Part shown: piece after piece, positions 8,264-15,386 of the stretch
How positions within the stretch are numbered: the stretch's first letter is position 1
Layout of the letters: each line of letters starts with the position of its first letter
NCBI GenBank assembly: GCA_938004375.1
Contig: CALKWH010000221.1
Coordinates: 1-15,386 of the forward strand
Origin: an uncultured Pseudomonadota bacterium
GTDB taxonomy: Bacteria > Myxococcota_A > Polyangia > HGW-17
DNA length: 15,386 nt
Reading direction: 5' to 3'
Position numbers and translations under genes: made by a program
Notes under the pieces: generated by a model
Databases searched by the model: none
Told to the model about the DNA's origin: nothing
What the model saw: the letters and a program-made list of their open reading frames with translations, nothing else

Positions 8264-9670
8264 TCAGAACCGATAGTAAAGAAATGGGTTATACGACTGC
8301 CCGACCAGCAGCATAGTCGAAATCCCCAGCCCTGCCAAGGACGCTGTCAAGCGCACCGCGAACCCCGCCGCGGCGCCCAGTCGCGCCTCGGCCGCGCGCA
8401 ACCCCCGGCCCAGGACTGCGGCCAGCGGCGCGCAGAACGCCAAAGCCAGCACCAGCCAGTACAGGTTGTTCGCCAGGGCGATGCGGACAGGGAAGTCGAT
8501 GGCGGGGACGTCTCCCAGGAAAAACATCAGGCGCAGGTGGGAGAGAGCCTGCGATAGGTCGGTGAAGTAGAAGAACACCCAGCCGACGATCACCACCAGC
8601 AGCAGGTACAGATGGGAGATCACCCTCGGCAGGCGCTCGAGGAGACGCCGCAGGAAGGTCTTCTCGAGAATCAGGAAAACCAGGTAATAGAGCCCCCAGA
8701 TCACGAAGTTCCAGGACGCCCCGTGCCACAGCCCGGTCAGGAACCAGACCACGAGCAGGTTCAGGTACACGCGGCGCCGGTTGCCGCCCAGGGGAATGTA
8801 CAAATAATCGCGGAAGAACCGTCCCAGCGTCATGTGCCAGCGCCGCCAGAACTCGGTGACCGAACGGGAGACGTACGGATGATCGAAGTTTTCCGGAAAG
8901 TGGAAGCCGAACATGCGCCCGAGCCCGATGGCCATGTCCGAGTAGCCGGAGAAGTCATAGTAGATCTGCACCGTGAACATCACCGCGCCCAGCCAGGCCC
9001 CCGCCACGGTCTGGAATTGGGGTTCCCGGTGCAGCCAGACGGCCGCGAGGTGCCCGGCGAAGTTGGCCACGGCGACCTTCTTGAACAGCCCCACGATGAA
9101 GCGGCGCAAGCCCGCCTCCAGGTCGGAGGGGAGCGTGCTCCGGGAGGCCAGCTCGCCGGCGATCTCGGTGTAGCGCACGATGGGCCCGGCGATCAGTTGG
9201 GGGAAGAGGGCGACGAACAGCAGGAAGTCCGGGAAGCTCTCCTGCACGGGGGCGCGGCCGCGGTAGACGTCGACCGTGTACGAGATCTTCTGGAACGTGT
9301 AAAACGAGATGCCGATGGGCATCACGATGGCCGGCACCGGGAGACCGAGCCCGGTCAGCGCGTTGAGGTTCCCCACCAGGAAACCGGCGTACTTGAAGAC
9401 GGCCAGCAGCCCCAGATTGACGACCAGCGAGATGACCAGTCCCCAGCGTCGGGCCGCCGGATCCGTCCGGGCGCCTAGGTACCGTCCGCAATGGTAGTCC
9501 ACGGCGGCGCTCCCCACCAGCAGCAACACCCACAGGGGTTCGCCCCAGGCATAAAACAGGAGCGAGGCAACCAGCAGCACCGCGTTCCGCAGGTTCGCCC
9601 GGGCCACGTAATAGGCGGCCAGCAGGAACGGCAGGAACAGGTACAGGAAGAGCAGGTCGGCGAACACCAT
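8264..9670 (-). CDS. MBOAT family O-acyltransferase, AlgI-like
   Basis: I chose ATG 9670, which gives 468 residues starting MVFADLLFLYLFLPF, the usual start of AlgI-type proteins. The frame extends to TTG 9703, but neither start has a strong ribosome site. The protein is a polytopic inner-membrane enzyme with many hydrophobic segments. Family signatures are QIYYDFSGYSDMAIGLGRMFGF-type sequence (about 235-256), EFWRRWHMTLGRFFRDYLY (273-291) followed by IPLGG, and LTGLWHGASWNF (311-322). His316 in WHGASW corresponds to the invariant catalytic His of MBOATs. Such proteins pass an acyl group, usually acetyl, across the membrane to a periplasmic partner that modifies an exopolysaccharide. That partner is the DHHW gene directly downstream. 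No polysaccharide synthase lies in the window, so the target is unknown. No convincing promoter is visible; the upstream region is AT-richer around 9690-9720. Confidence 0.95.
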   Translation of the reverse strand: MVFADLLFLYLFLPFLLAAYYVARANLRNAVLLVASLLFYAWGEPLWVLLLVGSAAVDYHCGRYLGARTDPAARRWGLVISLVVNLGLLAVFKYAGFLVGNLNALTGLGLPVPAIVMPIGISFYTFQKISYTVDVYRGRAPVQESFPDFLLFVALFPQLIAGPIVRYTEIAGELASRSTLPSDLEAGLRRFIVGLFKKVAVANFAGHLAAVWLHREPQFQTVAGAWLGAVMFTVQIYYDFSGYSDMAIGLGRMFGFHFPENFDHPYVSRSVTEFWRRWHMTLGRFFRDYLYIPLGGNRRRVYLNLLVVWFLTGLWHGASWNFVIWGLYYLVFLILEKTFLRRLLERLPRVISHLYLLLVVIVGWVFFYFTDLSQALSHLRLMFFLGDVPAIDFPVRIALANNLYWLVLALAFCAPLAAVLGRGLRAAEARLGAAAGFAVRLTASLAGLGISTMLLVGQSYNPFLYYRF

Positions 9671-9762
9671 GGGCGTCTCGAAAACAGGCAACCCGAGTAG
9701 CAATATTTCAGGAAAAACGCAAGGCGAAAGCGGGGGTGGTCAGGGTAAGCGCAGGGCACAGC

Positions 9763-9790
9763 TTGACATCCCCCGGCGCCGGTGTGAAGT
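9763..9790 (+). promoter_or_regulatory. Candidate promoter for the DUF493-lipoprotein pair
   Basis: Perfect TTGACA (9763-9768) is followed after 16 bases by TGAAGT (9785-9790), three of six matches to TATAAT. The spacer contains a perfect 10-bp palindrome CCGGCGCCGG (9773-9782), which could be an operator but is also plausible by chance in such GC-rich DNA. The predicted leader is about 12 bases and includes the strong ribosome site GGAGGAG just before ATG 9809. Confidence 0.45.
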
Positions 9791-9808
9791 TCATCCCCGG
9801 AGGAGAAC

Positions 9809-10090
9809 ATGGATTACTCAGGCCTCGCCGAGAAGCTGCGGGAGGTCCATACCTTCCCTTGCTGTTACACCTTCAAGATCGTCGGCGTCACCAACCTTCT
9901 GCCCGAGGAGCGCCTCCGCGAGGCGGTAATCCTCGTGCTGCCAGCCGCCGTCCTCACCCTCACCGCCCGACCCAGCAGCGGCGCCCGCTTCACGGCCTGG
10001 ACCCTGGACATCGAGGTCCCTGACGTCGAGACCGTCATCGCGCTCTACACCGGGCTGCAGGCGCTTCCGGGCCTCAAGGCGTTGCTGTGA
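9809..10090 (+). CDS. DUF493 family protein (YbeD-like)
   Basis: This is a small cytoplasmic protein of 93 residues. ATG 9809 is preceded by a strong GGAGGAG site. The N-terminal stretch FPCCYTFKIVG (about 16-26), the central PSSG followed by FTAWTLDIEV, the VETVIALYTGLQALPG helix, and the terminal LL match the pattern of DUF493/UPF0250, the family of E. coli YbeD (87 residues). Length and motif order agree with the family, whose ferredoxin-like fold suggests a small regulatory or ligand-binding role. No reaction is established. Its stop codon overlaps the GTG start of the next gene by four bases (GTGA), which suggests translational coupling. It diverges from the MBOAT gene across a 138-base spacer. 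Confidence 0.85.
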   Translation: MDYSGLAEKLREVHTFPCCYTFKIVGVTNLLPEERLREAVILVLPAAVLTLTARPSSGARFTAWTLDIEVPDVETVIALYTGLQALPGLKALL

Positions 10091-11367
10091 GCCTCCCGGC
10101 CCGGCGGTGGGTCACCCTCGCGGTACTCGCAGGTGCCATCGTGTTCGCCGCCTGGTCCTGCGACCGGGGCGCCGACGGAGGCAACGGAAAAAAGGGCCTC
10201 GCCCCTGTCGAGCCGTGGACAAAGGCCATGTGGGCTCTCCGGCTCGAAGGGACCTGGGTGCTCGTGGACCAGCACTTCCCCGGCCGCCCCCAGCAGCCCC
10301 GCTGGGACCGGCTGCGGGAGTTGACTTTGCGCGCGGACGGCACCTTTCACCTGAATCTGGGCCACTTGGAACGGACCGGACACCTCGACGTCGCGCACGG
10401 TGCTATCCGCCTCCATGAAACACTGCGCGAGGGCGTGGACATGGTCTCGAAGGAACCGCCGTCGGACCCGGTCCTGCTGCAGGCCTGGCGCCCAGGCACG
10501 GTGTCCCACGTCAACGAACTGTCCATCCGGGAGCTCACGGCCGACCGCCTGGTCGTCCTCGAGGACGACCCCCAGGAGGTGTTCGGAAACCACCTGCCAC
10601 CCAAGGGCAAGGTCCGCAACACCTACCGGCGCAAGGTTGCCGGGGACTTCGGACCCCTGCTCGGCGCCCGGATCACCCGCTTCACGCCCGGGGACGGGCG
10701 GTTCGCCGCGGCGGTCGCCTATTCTCAAAACAAGCTGCCGACGATGGAAATGAGCACCACCGCGGGAATCAAGGGGACCGTCGTCCTCACCCTCGGGACG
10801 GGCGGCGACGCCACGCTGTGCGTCGGCGTGCGGGAGAGCGCCACCTTCACCGCGAGCGAGTACGCCCCCGGGGGCGCACGTCGGGACGCGCGGGACACAC
10901 GCCGTCTCCTGGCCTGGTCGGGGCGCTGGACGACCGTCGCCGCCGGCCTCGCCCTCACCCTAGATCGCGCCGTCTGGAACACCTGCGACCTCTCGTCTCC
11001 GGAGTCGCGGGCCTACCCGATCCCGCCGGTCACCATCGCCTGCGCCGGGCTGCGGGCGAACGACCGCCTCCCGGTCGACGCCCTCGCCTGCCGGCTCGAC
11101 GGTCCCCTGCGCCAGCTCGACCCCCTCGCCCTGAACACCGCTGACTCTCACCGTGCCGGTCCATACACCTTCCAGTTCGAGCCCATGGGAAGGATCCACG
11201 TGGAGCCAGGCGTCCCGCGCCTGGTGCTGGGCGCCGCCGGCGGCCTGCGGATCATCTCGGGCGACGATCGCGAGGCAAGCTCCCCGCAAGTGAGCTTCAC
11301 CCGGGAAGACGTGAAACTGGTGGAGAAGGACTACGAAATCGAGCGCAGACCGCCTGCCGTACGGTAG
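10087..11367 (+). CDS. Putative lipoprotein of unknown function
   Basis: I do not recognise this 426-residue protein. The GTG start at 10087 overlaps the preceding stop codon, with AAGG seven bases upstream. The N-terminus (MSLPARRW, then a hydrophobic run to FAAWSC) looks like a signal peptide. Cys25 could be lipidated, although Trp at position -2 makes a poor lipobox, so a plain signal peptide or N-terminal anchor is possible. Residues 53-57 LEGTW and 81-89 LRADGTFHL, followed by a Gly-containing strand pattern, resemble the opening strands of lipocalin-like beta-barrel domains; this is suggestive only. The rest (about 200-426) is rich in short beta-like stretches without a motif I know. 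The 3' end overlaps the convergent RNA methyltransferase gene by 37 bases. Composition matches the neighbours, so I see no sign of recent transfer. Confidence 0.8.
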   Translation: MSLPARRWVTLAVLAGAIVFAAWSCDRGADGGNGKKGLAPVEPWTKAMWALRLEGTWVLVDQHFPGRPQQPRWDRLRELTLRADGTFHLNLGHLERTGHLDVAHGAIRLHETLREGVDMVSKEPPSDPVLLQAWRPGTVSHVNELSIRELTADRLVVLEDDPQEVFGNHLPPKGKVRNTYRRKVAGDFGPLLGARITRFTPGDGRFAAAVAYSQNKLPTMEMSTTAGIKGTVVLTLGTGGDATLCVGVRESATFTASEYAPGGARRDARDTRRLLAWSGRWTTVAAGLALTLDRAVWNTCDLSSPESRAYPIPPVTIACAGLRANDRLPVDALACRLDGPLRQLDPLALNTADSHRAGPYTFQFEPMGRIHVEPGVPRLVLGAAGGLRIISGDDREASSPQVSFTREDVKLVEKDYEIERRPPAVR

Positions 11368-12485
11368 ACGCCCAAGCGCAGCCCACCGTGGGCCAGCGGC
11401 GGCCCCGGCGGCAGAAACGGCAGGCCGCAGGCGGCGGCCAGGCGGGGTTCGGTGGTGACCACGGCGGCGCGCCACCCGGGCAGTCGGAGGACAACCGCGC
11501 CCACGGCGGCATACAGGTCGCGCAGGTCCGACGGCCGGCCGATCCGCCCGCCATAGGGGGGGTTGCACACGAGCAGGCCGGGGCCGGGGAACCGAGGCGT
11601 GGCGGACAACGGGCGGCACTCCACTTCGAGCCACGAGGCGACCCCCGCGCGCGCGGCGTTGCGCCTCGTGATCTCCACGGCGCCGGCGTCCCGGTCGGCG
11701 GCCCGGATCGGACACGGCGGATCCCGGCGCAGCTCCGCAGCCTCGTCGACAAGGCGCGCCCAGGCGGCGGCGTCGAAGCCGGGCCAGTCCATGAACGCGA
11801 AGCTGCGAGCGCCCCCGGGGGGAATCCGGGCGGCCAGCAATGCGGCCTCGACCGGGAAGGTCCCCGAGCCGCACATGGGATCGAGCAGCGCCTCGGCCCC
11901 ATCCCACCCCGACAGCCTCAATACGGCCGCGGCCAGGTTCTCCCGCAGGGGGGCCTTGGCCGTCTCTAGACGCCAGGCGCGCAGGTGCAGATGGGCCCCC
12001 GAGGTGTCCAGGCTGAGGGTGCATACGTCCCGGTCAAGGCGCACCAGGACGGCAGTCGCGGCTTCCTGACTTACCTCCTCGTCCGCACCGGGGCGGTCGA
12101 CGGGCGCGCACCCGACGGCGGCGCAGGCGGCATCCCGCACCCGCTCGGCGGCCGCACCGCTGTGGTAGACCCGGGAGGCGTGGCAGCTCGCCTTCACCGC
12201 GAGGGGCCGGTCACGCGCCAGGAGCGCGGCCCAGGGCACGCGGGCGGCGTGCGCGGCCAGCGCGCGCAGGTTGGGCGCGGGGAACCGGGCGATCCGACAG
12301 AGCACCCGCGAGGCGGTGCGGGACCACAGGTTCACGCGCATCATCGTCGAGGCGTCCCCCGTGAAGGCGACGCCGCCGGGGACGAGCGCGGACGCCTGAG
12401 CCCCCAGGGAGACGAGCTCGTCGCGCACCACGGCCTCAGTGCCCGGCGCGGCGACGGCGAACAACTCGAGCGGCTCGACGGACAT
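11331..12485 (-). CDS. THUMP-domain class I RNA methyltransferase (RlmL N-terminal / YpsC type)
   Basis: This cytoplasmic SAM-dependent enzyme probably methylates the N2 of a guanine in 23S rRNA, as the E. coli RlmL N-terminal half does at G2445. Its 384 residues match stand-alone relatives such as B. subtilis YpsC (about 385) and not the two-enzyme RlmL/RlmK fusion of about 700. An N-terminal ferredoxin-like and THUMP region (about 1-165) precedes the linker KAPLRENLAAAVL (177-189). The SAM-binding motif LDPMCGSGTFPVEA lies at 201-214, and the catalytic NPPYGGR at 308-314, the form typical of guanine/adenine exocyclic-amine methyltransferases. ATG 12485 lies 3 bases after the stop of the nitroreductase gene, so translation is probably coupled. 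The target base is inferred from the family. Confidence 0.9.
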   Translation of the reverse strand: MSVEPLELFAVAAPGTEAVVRDELVSLGAQASALVPGGVAFTGDASTMMRVNLWSRTASRVLCRIARFPAPNLRALAAHAARVPWAALLARDRPLAVKASCHASRVYHSGAAAERVRDAACAAVGCAPVDRPGADEEVSQEAATAVLVRLDRDVCTLSLDTSGAHLHLRAWRLETAKAPLRENLAAAVLRLSGWDGAEALLDPMCGSGTFPVEAALLAARIPPGGARSFAFMDWPGFDAAAWARLVDEAAELRRDPPCPIRAADRDAGAVEITRRNAARAGVASWLEVECRPLSATPRFPGPGLLVCNPPYGGRIGRPSDLRDLYAAVGAVVLRLPGWRAAVVTTEPRLAAACGLPFLPPGPPLAHGGLRLGVYRTAGGLRSIS

Positions 12486-12488
12486 GAC

Positions 12489-13385
12489 CTACCGACCACC
12501 GGCTGCCGCGGCCGTTCCGTCCTCGTGCCAGGTGGCGATGAACATCGCGGATCGGGGCACGCCCGGCAGCCCGGGATCCTCGAACCGCCACCTGCCCGGG
12601 ACCGCCAGCTCCCGCGCGGCCAGCTCGAAGTGCGCCATCGCGATGCCCAGATCCACGCGCTGAAGGGCCGGCATCTTCGCCAGGTCCATCAACCTCGCGT
12701 AGATGGCGGAGGGCTCGAGGTAGAAATGCACGTCCCCGGTGGCCGCCTTCCTGACGAGACGCCAGGGCTGCTTGTTCGACGCCGACGGCGCCAGGCGCGC
12801 GGCCTCGAACGCCCGGGTCAGCGGCCCCGCCTGGGAAGGCGCCAGGGGGCGGCCCCACGCCTCGGAGAAGAACAGATCGCCCCAGGGCCGACGGTTCGCC
12901 GAGCCGGCCAAAAAGCGCATGGCCCGGTCCTTGAACGAGCGCCGGTCCGCGGCGAAGCCCACCGGGGTCACCGCCGGGATCAACTCTCCGGGCGCGAGCT
13001 TCAACTCGTCGCCGAAGGCGGAGCGGTCGAGCACGCCGCCGAGCCAGCAGGTCCCCAGCCCACGTTCGGCACACGCGAGCACCGCGGTCTCGAGCAGGTA
13101 GCCGAAGTCCTCGAGGTTCCCCGGGCCCTCCTCCACCGCCCCGGCGATGAAGAACCGGGTGCCCGTGATGAGGCCGTAGGTGCCGAAGCGCTTCAGTTGC
13201 GACGGGTCGAACCCCCGCATGTCCAGCAGCCGCAGGCGGCACCGGCGTCCGAAAGGCCCATGGTGAAGGCCGGCGAGGAGGTCGTGCAGCCAGGCGATGG
13301 TCTCCGGCGGGAGCGGCTGGCCGTCGTAGGTGCGCACGGAGCCGCGGCTCTGGATGATCTCGAACACGGATTTCTCGAATTTCAT
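12489..13385 (-). CDS. Nitroreductase family protein (TM1586 type)
   Basis: This 298-residue protein is a probable FMN-binding oxidoreductase. ATG 13385 has GAGG six bases upstream. The N-terminal IIQSRGSVRTYDGQPL (10-25) is the usual flavin-phosphate-binding start of nitroreductases. It is followed by a helical region with GLGTCWLGG (109-117), PVGFAADRRSFKDR (141-154), and SASNKQPWRLV (201-211), a motif placed as in the putative-TM-nitroreductase family named after Thermotoga TM1586. That family is a tandem duplication of half-domains, so a single chain can carry both flavin-binding halves. The physiological substrate is unknown. It sits 27 bases downstream of the C69 dipeptidase gene and 3 bases upstream of the RNA methyltransferase gene, so the three are probably cotranscribed although their functions look unrelated. 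Confidence 0.88.
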   Translation of the reverse strand: MKFEKSVFEIIQSRGSVRTYDGQPLPPETIAWLHDLLAGLHHGPFGRRCRLRLLDMRGFDPSQLKRFGTYGLITGTRFFIAGAVEEGPGNLEDFGYLLETAVLACAERGLGTCWLGGVLDRSAFGDELKLAPGELIPAVTPVGFAADRRSFKDRAMRFLAGSANRRPWGDLFFSEAWGRPLAPSQAGPLTRAFEAARLAPSASNKQPWRLVRKAATGDVHFYLEPSAIYARLMDLAKMPALQRVDLGIAMAHFELAARELAVPGRWRFEDPGLPGVPRSAMFIATWHEDGTAAAAGGR

Positions 13386-13412
13386 GGGGGACCTCGGAGG
13401 GCGGAGGGGAAT

Positions 13413-15272
13413 CTAGCGACGACGGCGATGACTGAACAGGAACAGGGCGACCAGCGCCAGGGCCGGCGCCAGGGCAGAAAGCGGCGTGCGGGAGCCGGGT
13501 GTCGCGCAGCCGCAGCCACCCTTCTTCGGACAGTCGCAGGGCGGGACCGCGGGGCCCGGCGGCGCGGGGGCCGGCTCCATGGAGGCCGGCGCGGGGGGCG
13601 GCGGAAGCTTGCGGGCGCGGCGCTGGGCGTCGGTCATGGGCTCGTCGGGATCGGGGATCTCGAAGTGGCCGGGGCGGGCCTCGACGATGCGCCGGTAGAA
13701 CGCCTCGGGATACGGTGGATGGGTGACCTTGCCCTCGGCGTCGCGCACGTTGCCGTCCATGAACTTCATGAGCAGGTCCTGCCCCAGCTTCTGCCAGCGC
13801 TTCACGACGCGGGCGGCGGCGGCCTCGGAGTACTCGGTGACCAGCTTGCGCGCCGCGGCGGGGTTCTTCGCGTGCTCGGCGAGGGCCTTCTTCTCGAACT
13901 CGGCCTGGGCGGCGAAGAACCCGTCCTCGAGCTCCTTCTGTACCAGCCGGATGTCGACGATCATGTCCGCGTAGCGCGAGTAGGCGAAGTTCGACACCCA
14001 GTTGAACGTCCAGAACGCGGAGTCCCAGGTGAACTCGGTGAACGTGCCGGTGCCGACCGCGTAGTGGTGGGGCGCCTTGGTGAGGCCGGCGTACATGGGC
14101 ACGTACACGGTCGAGGCCGTGTCGTCGACGCCGAACCACAGCACGCCGCCGATGACCCCGGGCATCCCCGCGCGGGACTGGGAGACGAACGAGAACCCGG
14201 TCTGCTGGGTCGAGGTGGCGCGCTCGTGCACGTGCATCTTGCCGTCGACCTTCCAGCGCATGGGGCGCCAGCGGTACGGGCAGGTGAACGGCCCGGCGCC
14301 GGGGTCCTTGGTCATGTCGAGCTCGGTGCCCTCGAAGTGATCGCGCATCAGCGCCTGCACATCGGCGACCGAGAGCTTCTTCTCGGGCTTGATCCACAGG
14401 GGGATGCGCTCGACGCCCGGCTTGCACATCACGTAGTCGGCCGGGATCTTGTTGGTGGGCGCCACGCGGTTGTACATCGCCCACACGCGGGCGTCGCAGG
14501 CGCGCAGGTCACCGCAGTTGGCCGGACCGTAGGCATCGGCGAACGAAAACTCCTCGTCCTTGCCCTTGAAGTAGCCCTTCTTGCGGGCGAAGGTGATCAC
14601 GTCCGGGGAGTAGACGCAGTTCTCGTTGTCGTTGAGCGGGAAGTCGTGGATGCGGGGCTGGTTGGCGTGCCCGGTGACGTAGCCGTCGGGCACCCGGCGG
14701 GCCACCCACACGGCCCCCTTCTCGCCGGGACCCTTGCCGATCATCTCCATGATCCACGCCTCCTGGGCGTCGCTGATCGAGAAGGTCTCGCCGGAGCTGT
14801 GGTAGCCGTACTCGGCCACGAGCTCTGTCATGACGGTGATGGCCTGGCGGGCGGTCTTCGCGCGCTCGAGGGCGAACCACATCAGGCTGCCGTAGTCGAC
14901 GAGCCCCTCCTTGTTCTCGAGCTCCTCGCGGCCGCCCCAGGTGGTCTCTCCGATGGCCACCTGGTGCTCGTTGAGGTTGCCCACGACCGTGTAGGTCTCG
15001 CGGGCCTGCTTGATCTTTCCGAGCACCTTGCCCGAGTCCCAGTCCTTGACCTCGACCATGGCGCCCTCGGGATAGGTGGCCGCCGGCCGGTAGTACAACT
15101 CGCCGTACAACTCGTGGGAGTCCGCGGCGTAGGTGATCATCACCGAGCCGTCGGCGCTGGCGCCCTTGGTCACGATGAAGCTCGTGCAGGCGCGGGCGTC
15201 GCGGGCGTGGGGCAGCAGGGCGGCTGCCGCCAGGATGGGCAATAAAAAGTAATGGACGGGGCTGACTTTCAT
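13413..15272 (-). CDS. C69-family dipeptidase with C-terminal surface anchor
   Basis: This 619-residue exported peptidase uses an N-terminal nucleophile. ATG 15272 is preceded by AAAGGAG five bases away; an upstream in-frame GTG at 15296 is less likely. The signal peptide ends ARA before Cys29. CTSFIVTKGASADGSVM (29-45) is the hallmark of the C69 family, in which a processed N-terminal Cys attacks dipeptides. Other family-like stretches are GNLNEHQVAIGETTWGGRE (98-116) and ISDAQEAWIMEMIGKGPG (166-183). After the catalytic domain a Pro-rich linker leads to CDCPKKGGCGC (579-589), a hydrophobic span (about 598-615) and terminal RRRR. This three-part tail resembles MYXO-CTERM anchors, which would place the enzyme at the cell surface. 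It is the first gene of a three-gene minus-strand run. Confidence 0.92.
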   Translation of the reverse strand: MKVSPVHYFLLPILAAAALLPHARDARACTSFIVTKGASADGSVMITYAADSHELYGELYYRPAATYPEGAMVEVKDWDSGKVLGKIKQARETYTVVGNLNEHQVAIGETTWGGREELENKEGLVDYGSLMWFALERAKTARQAITVMTELVAEYGYHSSGETFSISDAQEAWIMEMIGKGPGEKGAVWVARRVPDGYVTGHANQPRIHDFPLNDNENCVYSPDVITFARKKGYFKGKDEEFSFADAYGPANCGDLRACDARVWAMYNRVAPTNKIPADYVMCKPGVERIPLWIKPEKKLSVADVQALMRDHFEGTELDMTKDPGAGPFTCPYRWRPMRWKVDGKMHVHERATSTQQTGFSFVSQSRAGMPGVIGGVLWFGVDDTASTVYVPMYAGLTKAPHHYAVGTGTFTEFTWDSAFWTFNWVSNFAYSRYADMIVDIRLVQKELEDGFFAAQAEFEKKALAEHAKNPAAARKLVTEYSEAAAARVVKRWQKLGQDLLMKFMDGNVRDAEGKVTHPPYPEAFYRRIVEARPGHFEIPDPDEPMTDAQRRARKLPPPPAPASMEPAPAPPGPAVPPCDCPKKGGCGCATPGSRTPLSALAPALALVALFLFSHRRRR

Positions 15273-15294
15273 GGGAGCTCCTTTCCGCGAGGAC

Positions 15295-15324
15295 ACCCTA
15301 GGGGGGATCCGGGGGGCCTGTCAA
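15295..15324 (-). promoter_or_regulatory. Candidate sigma70-type promoter for the dipeptidase operon
   Basis: Perfect TTGACA (15324-15319, minus strand) is followed after 18 bases by TAGGGT (15300-15295), which keeps T, A and the final T of TATAAT. Transcription would start near 15288, with a leader of about 16 bases carrying AAAGGAG before ATG 15272. If correct, it argues against the upstream GTG 15296 start, which would lie inside the -10. Confidence 0.55.
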
Positions 15325-15386
15325 GGGCGATGTGGCCCGATGTCAGGGCCCGACCGCCTTGACCGCGCCGAAGCGTTGGAATACCG

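Noticed and set aside
5417..8557. 1046-codon plus-strand open frame crossing the alpha-2-macroglobulin / DHHW junction
   Set aside because: It overlaps two well-supported genes, its translation is Arg/Gly/Pro/His-rich without motifs, and long empty frames are expected from third-position GC bias.
9671..9703. Upstream TTG start adding 11 residues to the MBOAT protein
   Set aside because: TTG is a rare start with no ribosome site here, and AlgI-type proteins normally begin at the MVF position used at 9670.
9694..9722. TTGCGT-N17-TACTCG as a minus-strand promoter for the MBOAT gene
   Set aside because: The -10 matches TATAAT at only two positions, and alternative spacings are no better.
12436..14484. 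682-codon minus-strand open frame in another phase of the same strand
   Set aside because: It is an out-of-frame reading of the dipeptidase and nitroreductase genes, with Arg/Pro/His-rich sequence and no recognisable domain.
11985..15245. 1086-codon plus-strand open frame opposite three minus-strand genes
   Set aside because: It covers the methyltransferase, nitroreductase and dipeptidase genes, all with clear family motifs. Its own translation is low-complexity Gly/Arg/His/Val, and it lacks a convincing ribosome site.
15343..15386. Possible 3' end of another minus-strand gene (VFQRFGAVKAVGP then TGA)
   Set aside because: The peptide looks protein-like, but 13 codons at the window edge are too few to separate from chance in GC-rich DNA. 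Sequence beyond 15386 would decide.

Overview
The window is a GC-rich bacterial contig end, roughly two-thirds G+C by eye. Several traits point to Myxococcota or a nearby former-deltaproteobacterial lineage: a cysteine-rich lipoprotein with the CGDG...GEQCDG disulfide-repeat module, two or three lipoproteins, a very large bacterial alpha-2-macroglobulin, and a C-terminal Cys / hydrophobic / Arg4 tail resembling MYXO-CTERM. This is inference from family content, not a phylogenetic placement. Bases 1-45 are not genomic: they match the Illumina TruSeq index-read adapter, so genuine sequence starts at about base 46.

Layout. (1) Bases 46-524, minus strand: the N-terminal 159 residues of a cysteine-rich lipoprotein, cut by the adapter. 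(2) Bases 663-6773, plus strand, divergent from it: a 2036-residue alpha-2-macroglobulin-like lipoprotein whose thioester-type motif reads CSEA instead of CxEQ. (3) Bases 6779-9670, minus strand: a two-gene operon of an AlgI-like MBOAT O-acyltransferase followed by a DHHW/AlgX-J-like partner, a typical pair for O-acetylating an exported polysaccharide. (4) Bases 9809-11367, plus strand: a DUF493 (YbeD-like) small protein overlapping by 4 nt an unrecognised putative lipoprotein. (5) Bases 11331-15272, minus strand: a compact three-gene run of a C69-family dipeptidase with a C-terminal anchor, a TM1586-type nitroreductase, and a THUMP/RlmL-like RNA methyltransferase. The methyltransferase converges on and overlaps the putative lipoprotein gene by 37 bp.

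Taken together, much of the window encodes cell-envelope or secreted products: two envelope lipoproteins, a protease trap, polysaccharide acetylation machinery and a surface dipeptidase. A few cytoplasmic housekeeping-type genes are interspersed. Spacing is tight. Three intergenic regions carry a perfect TTGACA hexamer about 47-52 bases before a start codon, giving very short predicted leaders.

I saw no RNA genes, CRISPR arrays, insertion sequences, integrases or phage genes, and no convincing rho-independent terminators. I do not see a clearly new multi-gene system. The most distinctive signals are the altered thioester motif, the anchored N-terminal-nucleophile dipeptidase, and the DUF493-lipoprotein overlap.
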